DNA from: Ganoderma boninense
Taxonomy: Eukaryota > Basidiomycota > Agaricomycetes > Polyporales > Polyporaceae
Length of the DNA stretch: 64,000 bases
Reading direction: 5' to 3'
Assembly: GCA_002900995.3 (NCBI GenBank)
Contig: CM035312.1
Span: forward strand, 1,364,001-1,428,000
The translations under genes and the position numbers were made by a program. This document shows, in pieces, positions 33,521 through 44,892 of the stretch (the first letter of the stretch is position 1; every line of letters starts with the position of its first letter). Under the pieces are notes generated by a model, which was not told where the DNA came from, ran no database searches, and saw nothing but the letters and a program-made list of their open reading frames with translations.

Positions 33521-33990
33521 TGTTACGAACACCCCGTTTAGCGCCTACCTTAGCGCCCAGGTTTCCTTTCTCGATTAATTTACGTCCAATGTCGTCCTCG
33601 TTGTCCTCCATAGCATTGTAAACCCTCTGCATTGTTTCCAAGTACAATAGCTCCTGTCTCCCCATTGTTCCTCTGTTGTTTCCCGTCGCTATTGTCCCCT
33701 ACACCATTGTTCTCCCTTTCTGTTCCCGCGACCGTAGTTACCATTGTACTCCGTTCCCATGGACCTGCACATGTATATAAGGACTGTAGCCTGCTACCTG
33801 GGGACTCTAGTTTCGACCTCTTGTCCCCAGGTGAGCCCCACTGTATTTCCCTTGTAGATACTTCGCTCAATACACTCTTGTCCCCAGCCTGACTGTCGAG
33901 CCTTGCTCCGCTCTCGCTGCACAAGCGCTCGTCGACACCCTTGCTCGTCTCGTAAGCCTCCCTGATCTTACTCGACAGCCAGTCGTAACA
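33521..33990 (+). repeat. 3' LTR (470 bp)
   Basis: Identical to the 5' LTR over its whole length, with the same TGTTACGA...TCGTAACA ends. Confidence 0.98.
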
Positions 33991-33995
33991 GCCGC
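33991..33995 (+). repeat. Target site duplication, right copy
   Basis: GCCGC, matching 28656-28660. Confidence 0.95.
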
Positions 33996-34885
33996 CCCAT
34001 ACGTGTTGCTCGCAGTGCCGTTGTACATTGCGTTACCTTGTCACCCAATCACACGAGTGAAGGTAGGTGAACCGTCTCGTGATGACGAGGAGCGCGTAGC
34101 TGATGTACAGGGGATCGGAAACCCAGAACTACGCCCTTGTGAACGTCGAGATTCAGCAGATAGGAAGGCGGAACGTCCGAGCGAAGACGCAATGGGCGAT
34201 CGTCCAACCAGACATGTCATTTGAGACTGGGCTGGAGCCGCAGAGACTGCAAGGTCCTGCTGTACCCGGTGTGGTGGCATTTATTCCCCAGGACGTCATG
34301 GCAACGCCGGTCTATTTGTTCGTCAACTACATAGGCGGGAGGCGGGTTCGGGTACGTGCCATCATTCTGCGAGAAATGCCAACTAAGACATGAAGCCAGC
34401 CAGGCCTCATTGTGGAGGTAGCAGTATTACGTTCCCCCGACCCACCTGCTGGCTTCACAGTACGATCCACAGTCCGGGTTAACACGGATTGCGAGGTTGA
34501 ATATTCATCGGAGGCAAGCTTTGATGCCTTGCAGGAAGGAGGGTCCTTTTACACTCCTGATGTCGAGGCACGTGAGCAGGAGAAGGCGAGCGATAATAGA
34601 CTGGCGGGTATGAAGGCTCGAGGGGACTCCCTGGGGCCTGGTAGTACCGGTGTCAGCAGAGCGAAGAGTGCATGGTCTCCAGCATCTGGGGAGAAGGCGG
34701 AAAGCGAAGAGGGTTGGGTGACGAATGGCGGAGTTGGCAGGGGCTTGCCGCGGGATGACAGCGAGGAAGGCGAGGACGTAGACGGTGGGATTGGGGAAAG
34801 TATCGCGACGCCGGCGGACCCGCACGACGACGCGATTTGCCCAAGGAGTTGCCAAGAGCATTCAGTCGATGATTTGTACGCGTAG
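33991..34885 (+). pseudogene. Gene Y of unknown function, split by the retrotransposon
   Basis: Continues the frame started at 28650. A first exon reads to about 34060. An exon containing YALVNVEIQQIGRRNVRAKT and VVAFIPQDVMATPVYLFVNY follows, and a likely intron beginning GTACGT (about 34352) joins to VAVLRSPDPPAGFTVRSTVR. The tail is long, Glu/Gly/Ser-rich and acidic, ending at 34885. The N-terminal half looks like a beta-rich folded domain and the C-terminal half disordered, similar in layout to gene X (22.4-24 kb) though I see no clear sequence match. I do not recognise the family. With 5.33 kb inserted after the fourth codon it should be inactive unless the LTR drives a truncated product. 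Splice sites are provisional. Confidence 0.45.
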
Positions 34886-37800
34886 TAGATGGCGTCGGTC
34901 GATAGTGAGCAAGGATGAAGTGTCGGTGTACAGCAACCGGAAAGCGGGCGGCTTTTTACCACATCCGATCTCAAGGGAACAACTAACTCCGGAAACCAAG
35001 ACCGGGAGCGTACGCACGACGAAAACTGTGGCGGGATGTCGACGGCGCACCCGTATCCGGCGAAGTGCCAAGCATGTGCGTGTGACAGGTTGTGCACATT
35101 ACGAAATTAATTCCCAGGGTGGTGGTACATGTTGAGCGGGGCTTGCGAACCAGATCGATAACTTCAAACGACAGCGACGTCTGTGTACAAACGAGTGAGG
35201 CACTGGCGAGAGTTTCGCCGCGACGGGAGGTATGTACACGTACCTTTAGTGTCGAGCACGATCCACAACTTAAACGTCTCATCGAATCCGCGGAAGCCTG
35301 TTGTATGACATGCACAGGAGGGAGCATGGTCAAAAATCGTTCGGGAGGCCGCACTCAGAAATGCCACGGTGAGTGGCGCACCCTAGTTTTCGGGTGAGTA
35401 CGGAAGCGGTCTGCAGGTTACCTGACCTATGTGGATGGGGGGGCAGGATAACAATGTGGTAAGTAGGGGATTCATGATGTGAAGCACACTGAAATGTCGG
35501 GCCAGGGTAAGGGGGTGTCGCGGGTGGGCGTCAGCGCATTGCGACCAGGACGAACCGAGCCGAGGGTCGCGTTGGAATCAGTGAGTGGAGTCGTCGTCGG
35601 GTATCCAGCGTCAGGCTAACTCCAACTCCCGTGACCTCCTGTACTCCGACGCTCTCGCCACAAGCGGCGCTGATGTTCCACGAACTTGCGAGCTGTGTAC
35701 AACAGTAACGCGATCGTCGTGAGAGGTCCCACACGGTCAACCAGTCTGTCGGGACCGCTCTGGTGGTTTGGAGTAGTCAGCAGGAGAGTGGATGCCAGCA
35801 TAACCCGACAAGATTGCAAGGATCATACCGTTGGGGTGCGTGTACACTGCCGCCTGCGTTTACACCGCATAAGGCCCCGGGAAGGTACGTCGCGTACGTG
35901 CTGCGAAATCCTTCAGAGGGGTGCGCGTGGCACCCTCCGAGCGCTGAAAGGGAGGTCGTGTGGTACCACTACACTTTTAGACCTTGGGAGAGGCACTAGT
36001 GCGCACCTGCGGCCTGACGAATACAGGCGCAGGCCACCCGTGGGATGTAGCGGATGGAGTTCCTGAAGTCAGGTACAGGCTTGTACAACAGCAGTACAGG
36101 TATCACACGCTCGGGTTACTTATGGATGTTGGCTTCTGAAATGTGCAGAACGGTGCGCGGATCGATATGAGAGGTGGCATGTGGGTTATTGAGAAGGTCA
36201 CTGGTGTGTCATTAGGGAGACGTTTTTGGAGCCTGGTCGAGGCTTTGCGGGCGCTGGGCCCAGGGTCACCGTGTCCTGGTTACACTCGGCTATGGGGGTA
36301 TTTGGTCACGCAGTTTCTGCGTAGTGAGGGACGGGTGGCCCGCCGACTATAACAGGCTACAGGGATCAAATATGCTGAGTGCGCGCTCACAATGTGCCTC
36401 ATAGTAGCTCCAACAGCCTTCATCAAAGGCGGCCGAGTTAATGGCCTGTTACTTCTTGCCCTTCGAGAGTGACATTACCGACACAGGATGCAGGGTCGTC
36501 AGGCGCGTAGGGGACCACTCGTACCAAGGACTTCATAGGATCTCTGTTGGACGGGGCCGTGGATACACCCGCCGACCACCAACTGTCCTTTGATTGGTTG
36601 GTGAGAAGAGCGGTAAGAAGGAGGTGGAGCCGGTGGGCTCTAGGCAGGAACAGCTCAGGCAGCGTGAGTTGTTTTCGACGGGATAAGTATGGATTAGGCG
36701 GACATGACTGTAAACATTGCACGCACCAAGCCCTGGGTCAGGCAGCTGAAGGAGCACGTTTGCGATGGCAACGGGGTTGGTTAGTGACGAATGTGAGGAC
36801 CTGCTGCGCGCAATGTAGGACGCGCCCGGGGGAGTCTAACCGGGGAGGTGCACATGGATATGTGTACGTTTCGATCACGGAGTCCAGTACATTGGCTTGT
36901 ACGTCCAGGTCCTTGGCTGGAGCCACCGACGTCGCGAGCAACGAGACCCCGGATGACGGCGTATCGTCCTATTTCTGTAGTGTATGAAACCTTCAGCAGC
37001 GGCGAATAGCGGCAAGGCCTATTAGCGAGAGGATAAGGCGGCAGGAGTCCACATGTAAGGGGTAGCCTGACGTCTACGCTTTCCTGGTGACACACGAGGG
37101 GTACCCGATAGGACCTCGCGTGTGAAAGTGTAGAAGGTCCGAGGCATTCAAGCGAAAGCTGCGAGGGGGGGGGGGTTCAGTACACCGCCTTCGAGACTAA
37201 GCGGTCTACTATAATAAGGAAAATGCGCCACTTCGCGGTTTTGGGACGATAGGGGGTTGTGGACGTAAAGTCTCCGCCGACCGACGGATACTCGTACGTG
37301 CAGACGGTGAGTGAAAACCTTCTAACTCTGCCTAGTAAGGTGAAACGAAACGAAGAACTGACCCGGAGAATATGGCGTATTGAGTCCGGGGCAAGATAAC
37401 GTAGGCGTGAAGGTCATTTGCCCGACCATGCTTAGTAGCGACATGGGGTATCCGGTACCTTGTGGGCATGGTAGTAACGCCATGGGCCAGGTTTAGTCGA
37501 TCGTCATTCTCTATCCTTGCAAGAGAGCGATTACGCTGTCGTAGGAAGCTGACGGAGAGGTGACGTAGATACCACTGGAAGGCAATGGCTTCGAGGGCCG
37601 GGAATGCCCACAGCGGAACGTGCATGGCAATGTACAAGAGCCCACGTTGTCAACGGTCATAGATCTGCGATGGGCGAACAACATAACGTGCACACTGCGG
37701 GCATCGGAACTGTGCCAGAACAAGAATGTAGACGTGGGCAACAAACATAGAGACGCAGGGGGACAGGGACGTCATGTATATAGCCGTACAAGCGCGAAGC

Positions 37801-37935
37801 GGCCGAAAGGACCCACATGTGTAGTCCCAACGCGAAAATAAGTGAAAAGGGGATGCAGTATATAGAGCGTGCATTGGTAGGTAGTAGAAACGGTATTGGA
37901 TACTAAGGCTGCAGTATACAGCGCGGGCCGAGGAG
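34886..37935. other. Three-kilobase stretch without a recognised gene
   Basis: Several overlapping open frames of 60-150 codons occur on both strands, but none has a recognisable domain or a convincing exon chain. An 11-base G run at 37165-37175 sits in GAG(11 G)TTC, a word found again at 42151-42165. Confidence 0.4.
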
Positions 37936-39258
37936 CTACAGCGTTAACCGTCGGCTCCGTCCGGACACAGGCGGGGCGACGACTCGTCGACTACTGCCGG
38001 CCGCCAGGGCTCCTAGTGGTCGAAAGAAGCAGCCCTGTTGTTCTATAAAGTGGATAAGGATCGAGGCGACGTAAGCTGGTAGAATAGACTCGTCCTCTAC
38101 ACAAGCACTTTGACAAGAGTCTCTCGTGGGGATCCGCCAAGCCGACATAGCGCCGTACGGGGCAACTTTCAAGTCTCGCAAGCTGTCCAAATCCACGAAG
38201 AACCCGTCGAAGAATACAACGAGCGACCCAGCATCCCCGAAGTACCTTCCCTGAAAAGGGCAGATGTGAAATAGCTTCCCGCATCCAGGAGATGGAGGCT
38301 CGGATCGCGAATAAGGGCCGTTACCGAATGTTGCCCACCTGCAAGAATAGGCGGCGATTTTGAAGCCCTTTGACCGGAGGTGAGCATCCACAGTGTAGTC
38401 GATCCGCCTCCTAGACTCCATGCGCCCATCGCAGGATAACGCAAGGTAGTTGAGGGTAAGCCGAGGGTACCCGCAGCCGAAAGAGGCCTCCGTGACAAAA
38501 TTCATCAACGCCGTAGTCCACGCACCGCACACAACGTCGCATGCGGATGAGGTTGCAGACCCATAGACCTCCACGACGAGGCCAGACCTGAGTTGGAACT
38601 GGGCGATCCGCGAGACATTACGGAGAGTGGGGAATGACGGGGGTACAGGCTTGTGGAAGTCGTGCGTCGCGGGGGTTCCGAGGGAGGTGAGGCAAGCGAC
38701 GCATTGAACAAACTCCTCGAAGGCAACGTTTCCCACAGCCACCTCCAGAGTTGTGGTGCAGATGGAGGGGTCGTGGAGGATTTGGGAAAGTGCCGCCTCG
38801 CCGACAATCAAGCCACCCCAACGAGTAAGGATGCGGAGGAACTCGGCAGGGGTTGGGAAAAACCTGCCAACCAACAGAAAGAAGGAGTGCCGAAGTTCCT
38901 TTGTGGCTGTAACGTAGGTGTCGCGGCATGCTGCACGCCAGGCGAGCAGCGACGCCATAGTCATGTAGGGGAAGACGAAGCGGCTTGCGAGGGCGACACG
39001 CCTTGGAGGGGGGAGAGATTGGTCGACGGCCAGCGAGATCAACAGATGAAGTAGCATACCTGTTTGCGAATATAGGTGCGTATAACACGGTTTCCATGGA
39101 GCGGAAACAGAGCGTTTCGGCCTGATAGGAGATGGATACATATTAGACCGAAATAAATGCCGGCGAAGGGACCTACAGTAGTGGGGTTTAGGTCGAGATA
39201 GGCGTCCTGGTGGGGAGGGAGTGATGAAGACGATTAAGACGGACGTGAGCTGGGGCAC
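37936..39258 (-). CDS. F-box/nucleotidyltransferase-like family protein (paralog 2)
   Basis: A 440-codon frame on the minus strand; the real start is probably internal (Met near 39142 or later). The region MTMASLLAWRAACRDTYV resembles the F-box-like start of paralog 1. GGLIVGEAALSQILHD stands where paralog 1 has LISGSAALAF, but the catalytic Asp-x-Asp is replaced (TTLEVAVG), so any nucleotidyltransferase activity would be lost. It shares two long blocks with paralog 3: ALMNFVTEASFGCGYPRLTL, and HICPFQGRYFGDAGSLV followed by VAPYG. The last ~60 residues are Arg/Ser-rich and may be non-native. Role unknown. Confidence 0.62.
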   Translation of the reverse strand: MPQLTSVLIVFITPSPPGRLSRPKPHYCRSLRRHLFRSNMYPSPIRPKRSVSAPWKPCYTHLYSQTGMLLHLLISLAVDQSLPPPRRVALASRFVFPYMTMASLLAWRAACRDTYVTATKELRHSFFLLVGRFFPTPAEFLRILTRWGGLIVGEAALSQILHDPSICTTTLEVAVGNVAFEEFVQCVACLTSLGTPATHDFHKPVPPSFPTLRNVSRIAQFQLRSGLVVEVYGSATSSACDVVCGAWTTALMNFVTEASFGCGYPRLTLNYLALSCDGRMESRRRIDYTVDAHLRSKGFKIAAYSCRWATFGNGPYSRSEPPSPGCGKLFHICPFQGRYFGDAGSLVVFFDGFFVDLDSLRDLKVAPYGAMSAWRIPTRDSCQSACVEDESILPAYVASILIHFIEQQGCFFRPLGALAAGSSRRVVAPPVSGRSRRLTL

Positions 39259-41110
39259 GCAAAAGCTTGGGCTCGATGCTCGACAGGTCGGCGCTACGTG
39301 GAGCGGGGATAGGAGGGAGCTTTAAGGGACGCGAACAACTCGCGCAAGGATGCGACGTACCCTGTTTGGGCCGTCTCCGGAACTAACAAGTCTATACTGC
39401 AGGTCTTACGCGGCTGCCGGCTTCGCCTAGTTCCCATGGAATAAGTGTCGGATCAAGAAATCAGTAGGTCGGCGGATCCTGGCCAGAGCAGGCAGGGCAA
39501 GACCGCGAAATCTATGACCAAGTTAACTTGGGACGAAGACACAGCCAAGGGAAGCTGACCTACGTTGTGCGTGGTAATGAGAGAACTGCACTCGGACCAA
39601 CCGGCGTCCCGAAATGTAGTAGACGGGATGTTGTCCGGCACTATAGCACGACAGCGGTGATTACGACGTCCCGGACTGTGAAAACGAGCTCACATACCCG
39701 GAGGTAGGGTGCGCACTCCGTATACGGCTGCCTAGCAGTAGGCCGGAGGCTCTACGACGAGAGGGTGCGTGCTGGCGAGTCGAGTAGGACCCAAGAACAT
39801 AGGTAGGGGGGGCGGGAACTGGACGGGCCGAAACGCAGCGCGGAGGATCTCACGCCGACACCGTGACAAATTTTGATTCCGCTGTTGTTACGTCAGTGGA
39901 GAAACAGCGTTGGCGAACACCTACGCAATTGGCAAGTACAGGAGTATGTGTGTCCAAGACATGGTCGTATTTTGGTAACGTAGCACAGATGCAAGCCTGG
40001 GGTTGCTATGCATTGTATATCTACACGGCCAGTGAATCGGGTGGCCCTGCTTTGCATGGGGAGACAGCAATACGCGATAGGCACCGGGAAACCGGGCCCG
40101 GACGGAATTGATGCGGACGGCGGAGGTTGAAGTATTCGCTAGGGTTCGGTACTGAATTTCCGTGGATGTTCTATGATATAAAGAAAGGCAATTGGGTACA
40201 TGGGGATCATGCACACAGCCAGTACCTCCGAAGTCGTATCCACGCGATGTCGGAGAAGGGATGCAACGAACTCTCTATCCAGCGTCAGGATTGCCCTGCC
40301 GGCTCACTAGTGTTCCATGTACCTTCGCTGAACCTCTGGAGAAGCTCACTAGTGTTCCATGTACACAAGGTAAGGGCCACTATCGTGTCACCATTTTGGA
40401 AACGAAGGCTGATGGCACATGGACATCAGACTTAGAACACTGTCATTGTCTTCGCCCTTCACCGAAGCTCTGTGAAGTTGGCAACTGAGGTATGCCAAAG
40501 CCCAATCATGGAACTTTGCTCCGTGCTGTTCGGCAACTGACTAAGAGCCTTGCAGAAAAATTTTAAACCGCAGCAGCTGTGAAGTGCAGGCAGTCTTCAT
40601 GCAATCGGGGGCCAAACGTAAAGGATGGGCCATTTAAAGATTAATTGCTGTAGGCTGTGTAAACTTGTGACGTAAAATGTATCAGGTGGTGGACGGCAAC
40701 TACACGACTCTGGGACAGAAGCTGTGATATAACCGCCTGAGATAACGAACATTCGAGGCTTGAGAGTGGGTAAAGTAATACGTCATTGGGCACGAGGGCT
40801 TCTCAGAGGTGACTCCGCCGCCATGTGACATAGAGATGACTGGGTGGACGCAGCAGAGACTTACTAGGCAGTATGTGTGGCTAATATGCAGGTATTATTT
40901 GAGGCTTGTAGTATTCAGTAGGGCGGGCTTCTCCCCCTTCAGGACCTAGAATACGTGCGAATGAAGAGAATTCATGGGCATATGGGCGAGCAGCATAATT
41001 GCGGGAGGCATGACGGTAAGAGGCTACATATGAAGTACCATATAGCCAGCGCGCTGTGTAAGAAGATAGACATAGGGAGTTGTTGGCAAACATAGAGGGT
41101 GCACTGATTT
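39259..41110. other. Intergenic with short direct repeats
   Basis: No gene recognised. Two 21-base direct repeats at 40302-40322 and 40344-40364 are listed separately. Confidence 0.45.
40302..40364 (+). repeat. Pair of 21-bp direct repeats
   Basis: The 21 bases at 40302-40322 (beginning GCTCACTAGTGTTCC) recur exactly at 40344-40364, with 21 other bases between them. A segmental slippage duplication or a small binding-site repeat are both possible. Confidence 0.85.
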
Positions 41111-42021
41111 CTATGCGAAGTAAACAAAGTAATCCCTAATATGTATAGCATCCAGGATCGTGAGATTAATATAGCTTGAGCATGCACGAGATGCAAACTT
41201 GACTACTACCAAGGACCCATACCATGGGCGGCGTAAAACCGTATCGACAGTCTGAGTGAGACGAATTAAAGCCCTGTTAGGATTAGACCTCGCTTCGTAA
41301 TCCTCTGCACAGTAGTAGACATGGAGAGGGCAGTCAAGCAGGCGCAGTGACTTGTCGTACCAGATAACAAAGGATCGAGACACACGTTTGGTGTCGAAAC
41401 AATGTGACAAGGGGGTAGGGGGTGCTCGCATGGCAGGCATGGGCGACATGTTCACTGGAATAATACGGCAGTCCTCTGTAGAAGATAGTCAGCTTTATAG
41501 CCAAGGTAGACGACGGCACTGGCGACATCCTGTTCGAAAATAGATGAGTCGACGTACCCCCGTCATGCTTCGCGTACAGAGCTTGTACGACGTAGTCATA
41601 AGGCAGCCCCGTTTCCGACAAGCCGGGCATATGGTCGTTAGAGACGGGAGGGAGAGGGTCTACTGCGCTCCTGGTCCGAAGAGTTACTCGCCCTGCAAAA
41701 GGGTAAGTCGGAGAGTGCTGGCCGTGTGTGTAATGCGGCCGGCCAGGGACGTTGCGAGCGCAGGTTTGCGAATGGATGGGCCAGTGCTGAGGTGAGAAGA
41801 TTGAGCGAAGGTGGCCGTAGAGCCAGTATGGTGTATGCTCTTACCGTCATAAAATGTTCGGCCGTACAGAAAGCGGGATTTGCTGGGCATCCGCCACAGT
41901 AGTAGATTGTAGGTCGTCCACAGATGACACAGAGAGGGGCCTCGATGACGCGGAGACACTCGATCGGGTGGATAGGTGTAGGGGGGCGGCCATCTGTTAG
42001 GGACTGAGGATGTGAGTCCAT
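41111..42021 (-). CDS. MYND-type zinc-finger protein of the basidiomycete family
   Basis: The first exon, complement(41845-42021), starts MDSHPQSLTDGRPP and encodes a MYND/HIT-like finger: C-x2-C (CVICG), CGGC, then FCTAEHF supplying the last Cys and His. MYND fingers bind proline-rich peptides. The last exon ends at 41111 and carries the family's C-terminal strand (RRPWYGSLVVVKFA followed by a TILDAIHIRDYFVYF end). The middle exons between about 41330 and 41840 contain fragments of the same domain (YDYVVQALYAKHDG), but I could not settle the splice sites. This gene and the one at 21.2 kb belong to the same expanded, functionally unknown family. Confidence 0.6.
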
Positions 42022-43689
42022 GCCGCAAAGAAGGGAGTGGGGTTGGAGTACAGCGAGTGTCGGACAGGATATGGAATATATATCCGTGTGCGGGGGATGC
42101 TCTACGGACGAAGGGGAGAGAACCGGGTGCATTTTTGGGTTTGTATGAAGGAGGGGGGGGGGGTTCGGGCGCGCGGTGCAAGTGCGAAGACCACCGTGAC
42201 GCACCCGGCGGCCGCCGGTGGAAAATCCGCGACAATAATACCGCGTGAAACTGAAAACCGAACGAATTTCAACACGTACCTCGGCGGACATGAGGTATGA
42301 CTACGAGGAACAGGCACCTGCAGTGTAGCTCGGCTCCTTGTCCTCCCGAAAAGACTGCGTCGCCGGTAGCGCACTACCGCGGCGAGCAGCAACCTGACCG
42401 CCAGTTACCTTGTTCATCCACGACGAATGCTGAGTAACCACATCCGCCCTCCTTGTTCCCTCCCTGCTGATGTGAAGTATGCAACGTGAGGCATCACATT
42501 TTTGAGGATAGAGCGGATAAGAACATTCGAACTGTGCACCGAAGAACTCGGTGGGCATAGGATGTACAACACGCCATGATGGGGGAACGACAACACAGAG
42601 GTTCCTTGAGGCAAGAAAGTGAGATGTGTGTGACCTGGTGGGGCGATTGGAAGGCTGGAGGAACAAACCCTTACCCGCCGCTCAATGAAAGTGGATCGAA
42701 CCCACCCGTGATGCCCGAGGCATTTGCAGGACACACGTAATTCCCTGCAATATCCATTGGTCCGATGGTGATTAATGCATAGGTCATTAATTTGAGTATG
42801 GAGACCCTGGTAATACGGAACTTACGGCGCGATGGCGTTGGTGGCCAACGAGAAAGTTTGGGTAAGCGAGTAGTACATATCCCTGCGAGCTGGAGCTAGG
42901 TTCCGTGCGCACAACGACCTGGGCATTAGTCCGACACGAACAACATAGGCAATGTGTTACAGGCCCAGGGGTCGCGTCAGCAGGCAACGGATGAGGCATA
43001 CCTTCTTTTACCCCCCTCGCGGCCCACCGTCAGCGGTTCACGAGCACACGTTCCACCTCGAACAACGTATCAGCTGCGTTGAGCTGGAGGCGACTGTAGA
43101 GCACGCCATGAGGCAAGGATGGCGCGCACAGACGAGGACGGGCGGAGTTCGGTGCGGAGTCACAGGTCGGAACACCGCAACCACAGACCAGCCCTACGGT
43201 ATTAACCTCCGCATCAAAGTTAAAACGGGATCGACAAAGGGCGTCTGTCAAAATTGGACGCAGCGTCCGCGGAGTTAGTGTTGAGCGTACTATTCTGTGC
43301 CACCCACTTCGGATCTTCGTTGCAACTCTAACATCGCTGCCGACTTAGATGTGATGCAGCTGCCTGCGATTGTGACATCCCATGCCCCGTAGGTCAACTA
43401 ACATTATACAAAACGACTACAGGCTTCAAGGGGACCCTCGACTCGGTAAAAGTCCCAGTTCACATAGTGAAGAGTGGCCATTCCATCTTTGACTCCTCCT
43501 TGAAGTCCGTAGGGAACGGGAGACGAACCGAGGATCGTCAGCAAGGGGACCGTGCTGTACATCGGCCAAACGGTATTCGGACAAACTTGATCGGTCGACC
43601 GCCCGCTCCTGTTACAATGATCACGAGCCGTAAGATATACATGACCCGCAGAAAGACAAACGCACATCCGCGCACCTCACGACTTCAGG
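42022..43689. other. Intergenic, no gene recognised
   Basis: Holds a second GAG(11 G)TTC word at 42151-42165. A minus-strand GGTTCGATCC near 42690 resembles a tRNA T-loop, but no tRNA fold could be built around it. Confidence 0.4.
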
Positions 43690-44297
43690 TTAGACGTTGG
43701 CCCGCCGCAAAGCCTCGGCGATTTCGCGACAGAGCCCATCTTGTAAGTGCTGTTCTATGACAGCCCCCGCCGGGAACATAACACGGTCATGATCGGACGC
43801 GGGTTGAACAAGGCGAACAGTCACGCTCGGGTGACGCCGACCTCCCGAGCCCTGCTCATCGACAACTATGCGAATGAGGAACCAAAACTGCTCGTGGTAA
43901 GCGCGGACACTGTGTGATTGTGAAATGCGCTCACCGGAGTCCCTCTGTGAACGTAACACAGAAAGTGTTCCAGCGTACCAGATACCTGGCCCACAGATTC
44001 CGTGCCCAATGAAGAGGACGGGGGGTCATTCCACGTCAGAGGACGGGGTTGCGTGCTGGGCGGAGGGTCGCCGTAGTCAGACCCATCTGGCGTCGCAAAG
44101 ACCAAATCGTCGTCGTCTCGCTCCCCAACTGAAAGGGTGTCCAGGTCCTGGTAGGTTACGTCCTGACCATGGTAGTAGGTTCGCATCTGGCTAGCCACCA
44201 GCGCGGCCGCAGCGTCGCCACCAGCGGCGAGCGGTAAAGGTGACTCAGCTAGCCCTGAGGGGCGGCGATAATAGGAAGATATGAGCTGGGGTGACAT
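43690..44297 (-). CDS. Hypothetical two-exon protein, 186 aa
   Basis: Exons complement(43935-44297, 43690-43887) close in phase over a 47-base GT..AG intron. The first half is Ser/Pro/Asp-rich and probably disordered (ERDDDDLVFATPDGSDYGDP). The second half looks folded, with alternating hydrophobic strands (FWFLIRIVVDEQG, HPSVTVRLVQPASDHDRV) and a C-terminal amphipathic helix (LCREIAEALRRANV). No family recognised. The first ATG in frame is at 44297, and a TATAAG box lies about 60 bases upstream. Its neighbour upstream on the same strand is the RNR small subunit gene. Confidence 0.5.
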
Positions 44298-44356
44298 ACG
44301 CAAGCAGGACGGCGTGGGTGGTTGTGGCAGACGACGCACTGGTCTAGGACCCCACC

Positions 44357-44364
44357 CTTATAAT
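44357..44364 (-). promoter_or_regulatory. TATA box of the 43.7-44.3 kb gene
   Basis: ATTATAAG on the minus strand, about 60 bases upstream of the ATG at 44297. Confidence 0.45.
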
Positions 44365-44892
44365 CACGACGGATGGGAATATCGTGCAGCTAAAGAGTGA
44401 ACACTGGGGGCGGTTTTGCAAACAATGACCAAGTGTGCGCATAATTGCATTTTGCTGGTTCGCAGAGGGCATGGAGACAAGGCCGTCACAGCAAGCGTAC
44501 AAACCCATTTACAAATCAACAGGCCAGGGCCACCAGACATTATCCACCGCAAGGTTATCCGCAGAACATGAAAATAGTACATATCGAACGCCGCTTATTA
44601 GTAAAAGAGCGCAACACCCAGCACACGCCCCGCTTCGGACACGCCATGACTCACAGGAACGGATCGGTAGACAGAACCTGCCCAAGCGGCCTCTTCCGGT
44701 ACACGACGTTGGTACGATCCCCTGGAAACGTCGGCCTAGAAGCAACACCGGCAATACACAACGACAACACGAAATGAGGTTGCTGCGCGGACACACACCG
44801 ATACCGTACACGTAAAACATTGACAACCAATCATCGTACACAACAAGCTCCACCCCACCCGCGAACTCCGCAATAGCGACGGGCCGGACTAT

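Larger units (their letters stand above)
28661..33990 (+). mobile_element. Ty3/gypsy chromovirus LTR retrotransposon, 5330 bp
   Basis: The full element runs LTR - self-priming PBS - tiny first ORF - pol (protease, reverse transcriptase, RNase H, integrase, chromodomain) - polypurine tract - LTR, flanked by a GCCGC duplication. The domain order with integrase after RNase H defines Ty3/gypsy, and the C-terminal chromodomain defines chromoviruses, which often direct insertion to chromatin marks. Self-priming as in Tf1/sushi elements is inferred from an 11-base match. A canonical Gag is missing and there is a one-base frameshift in RNase H, so this copy may be non-autonomous despite its youth. 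Confidence 0.97.

Noticed and set aside
42667..42750. tRNA-like T-loop (GGTTCGATCC on the minus strand)
   Set aside because: No matching acceptor stem, D-arm or anticodon arm could be built at the right spacing.
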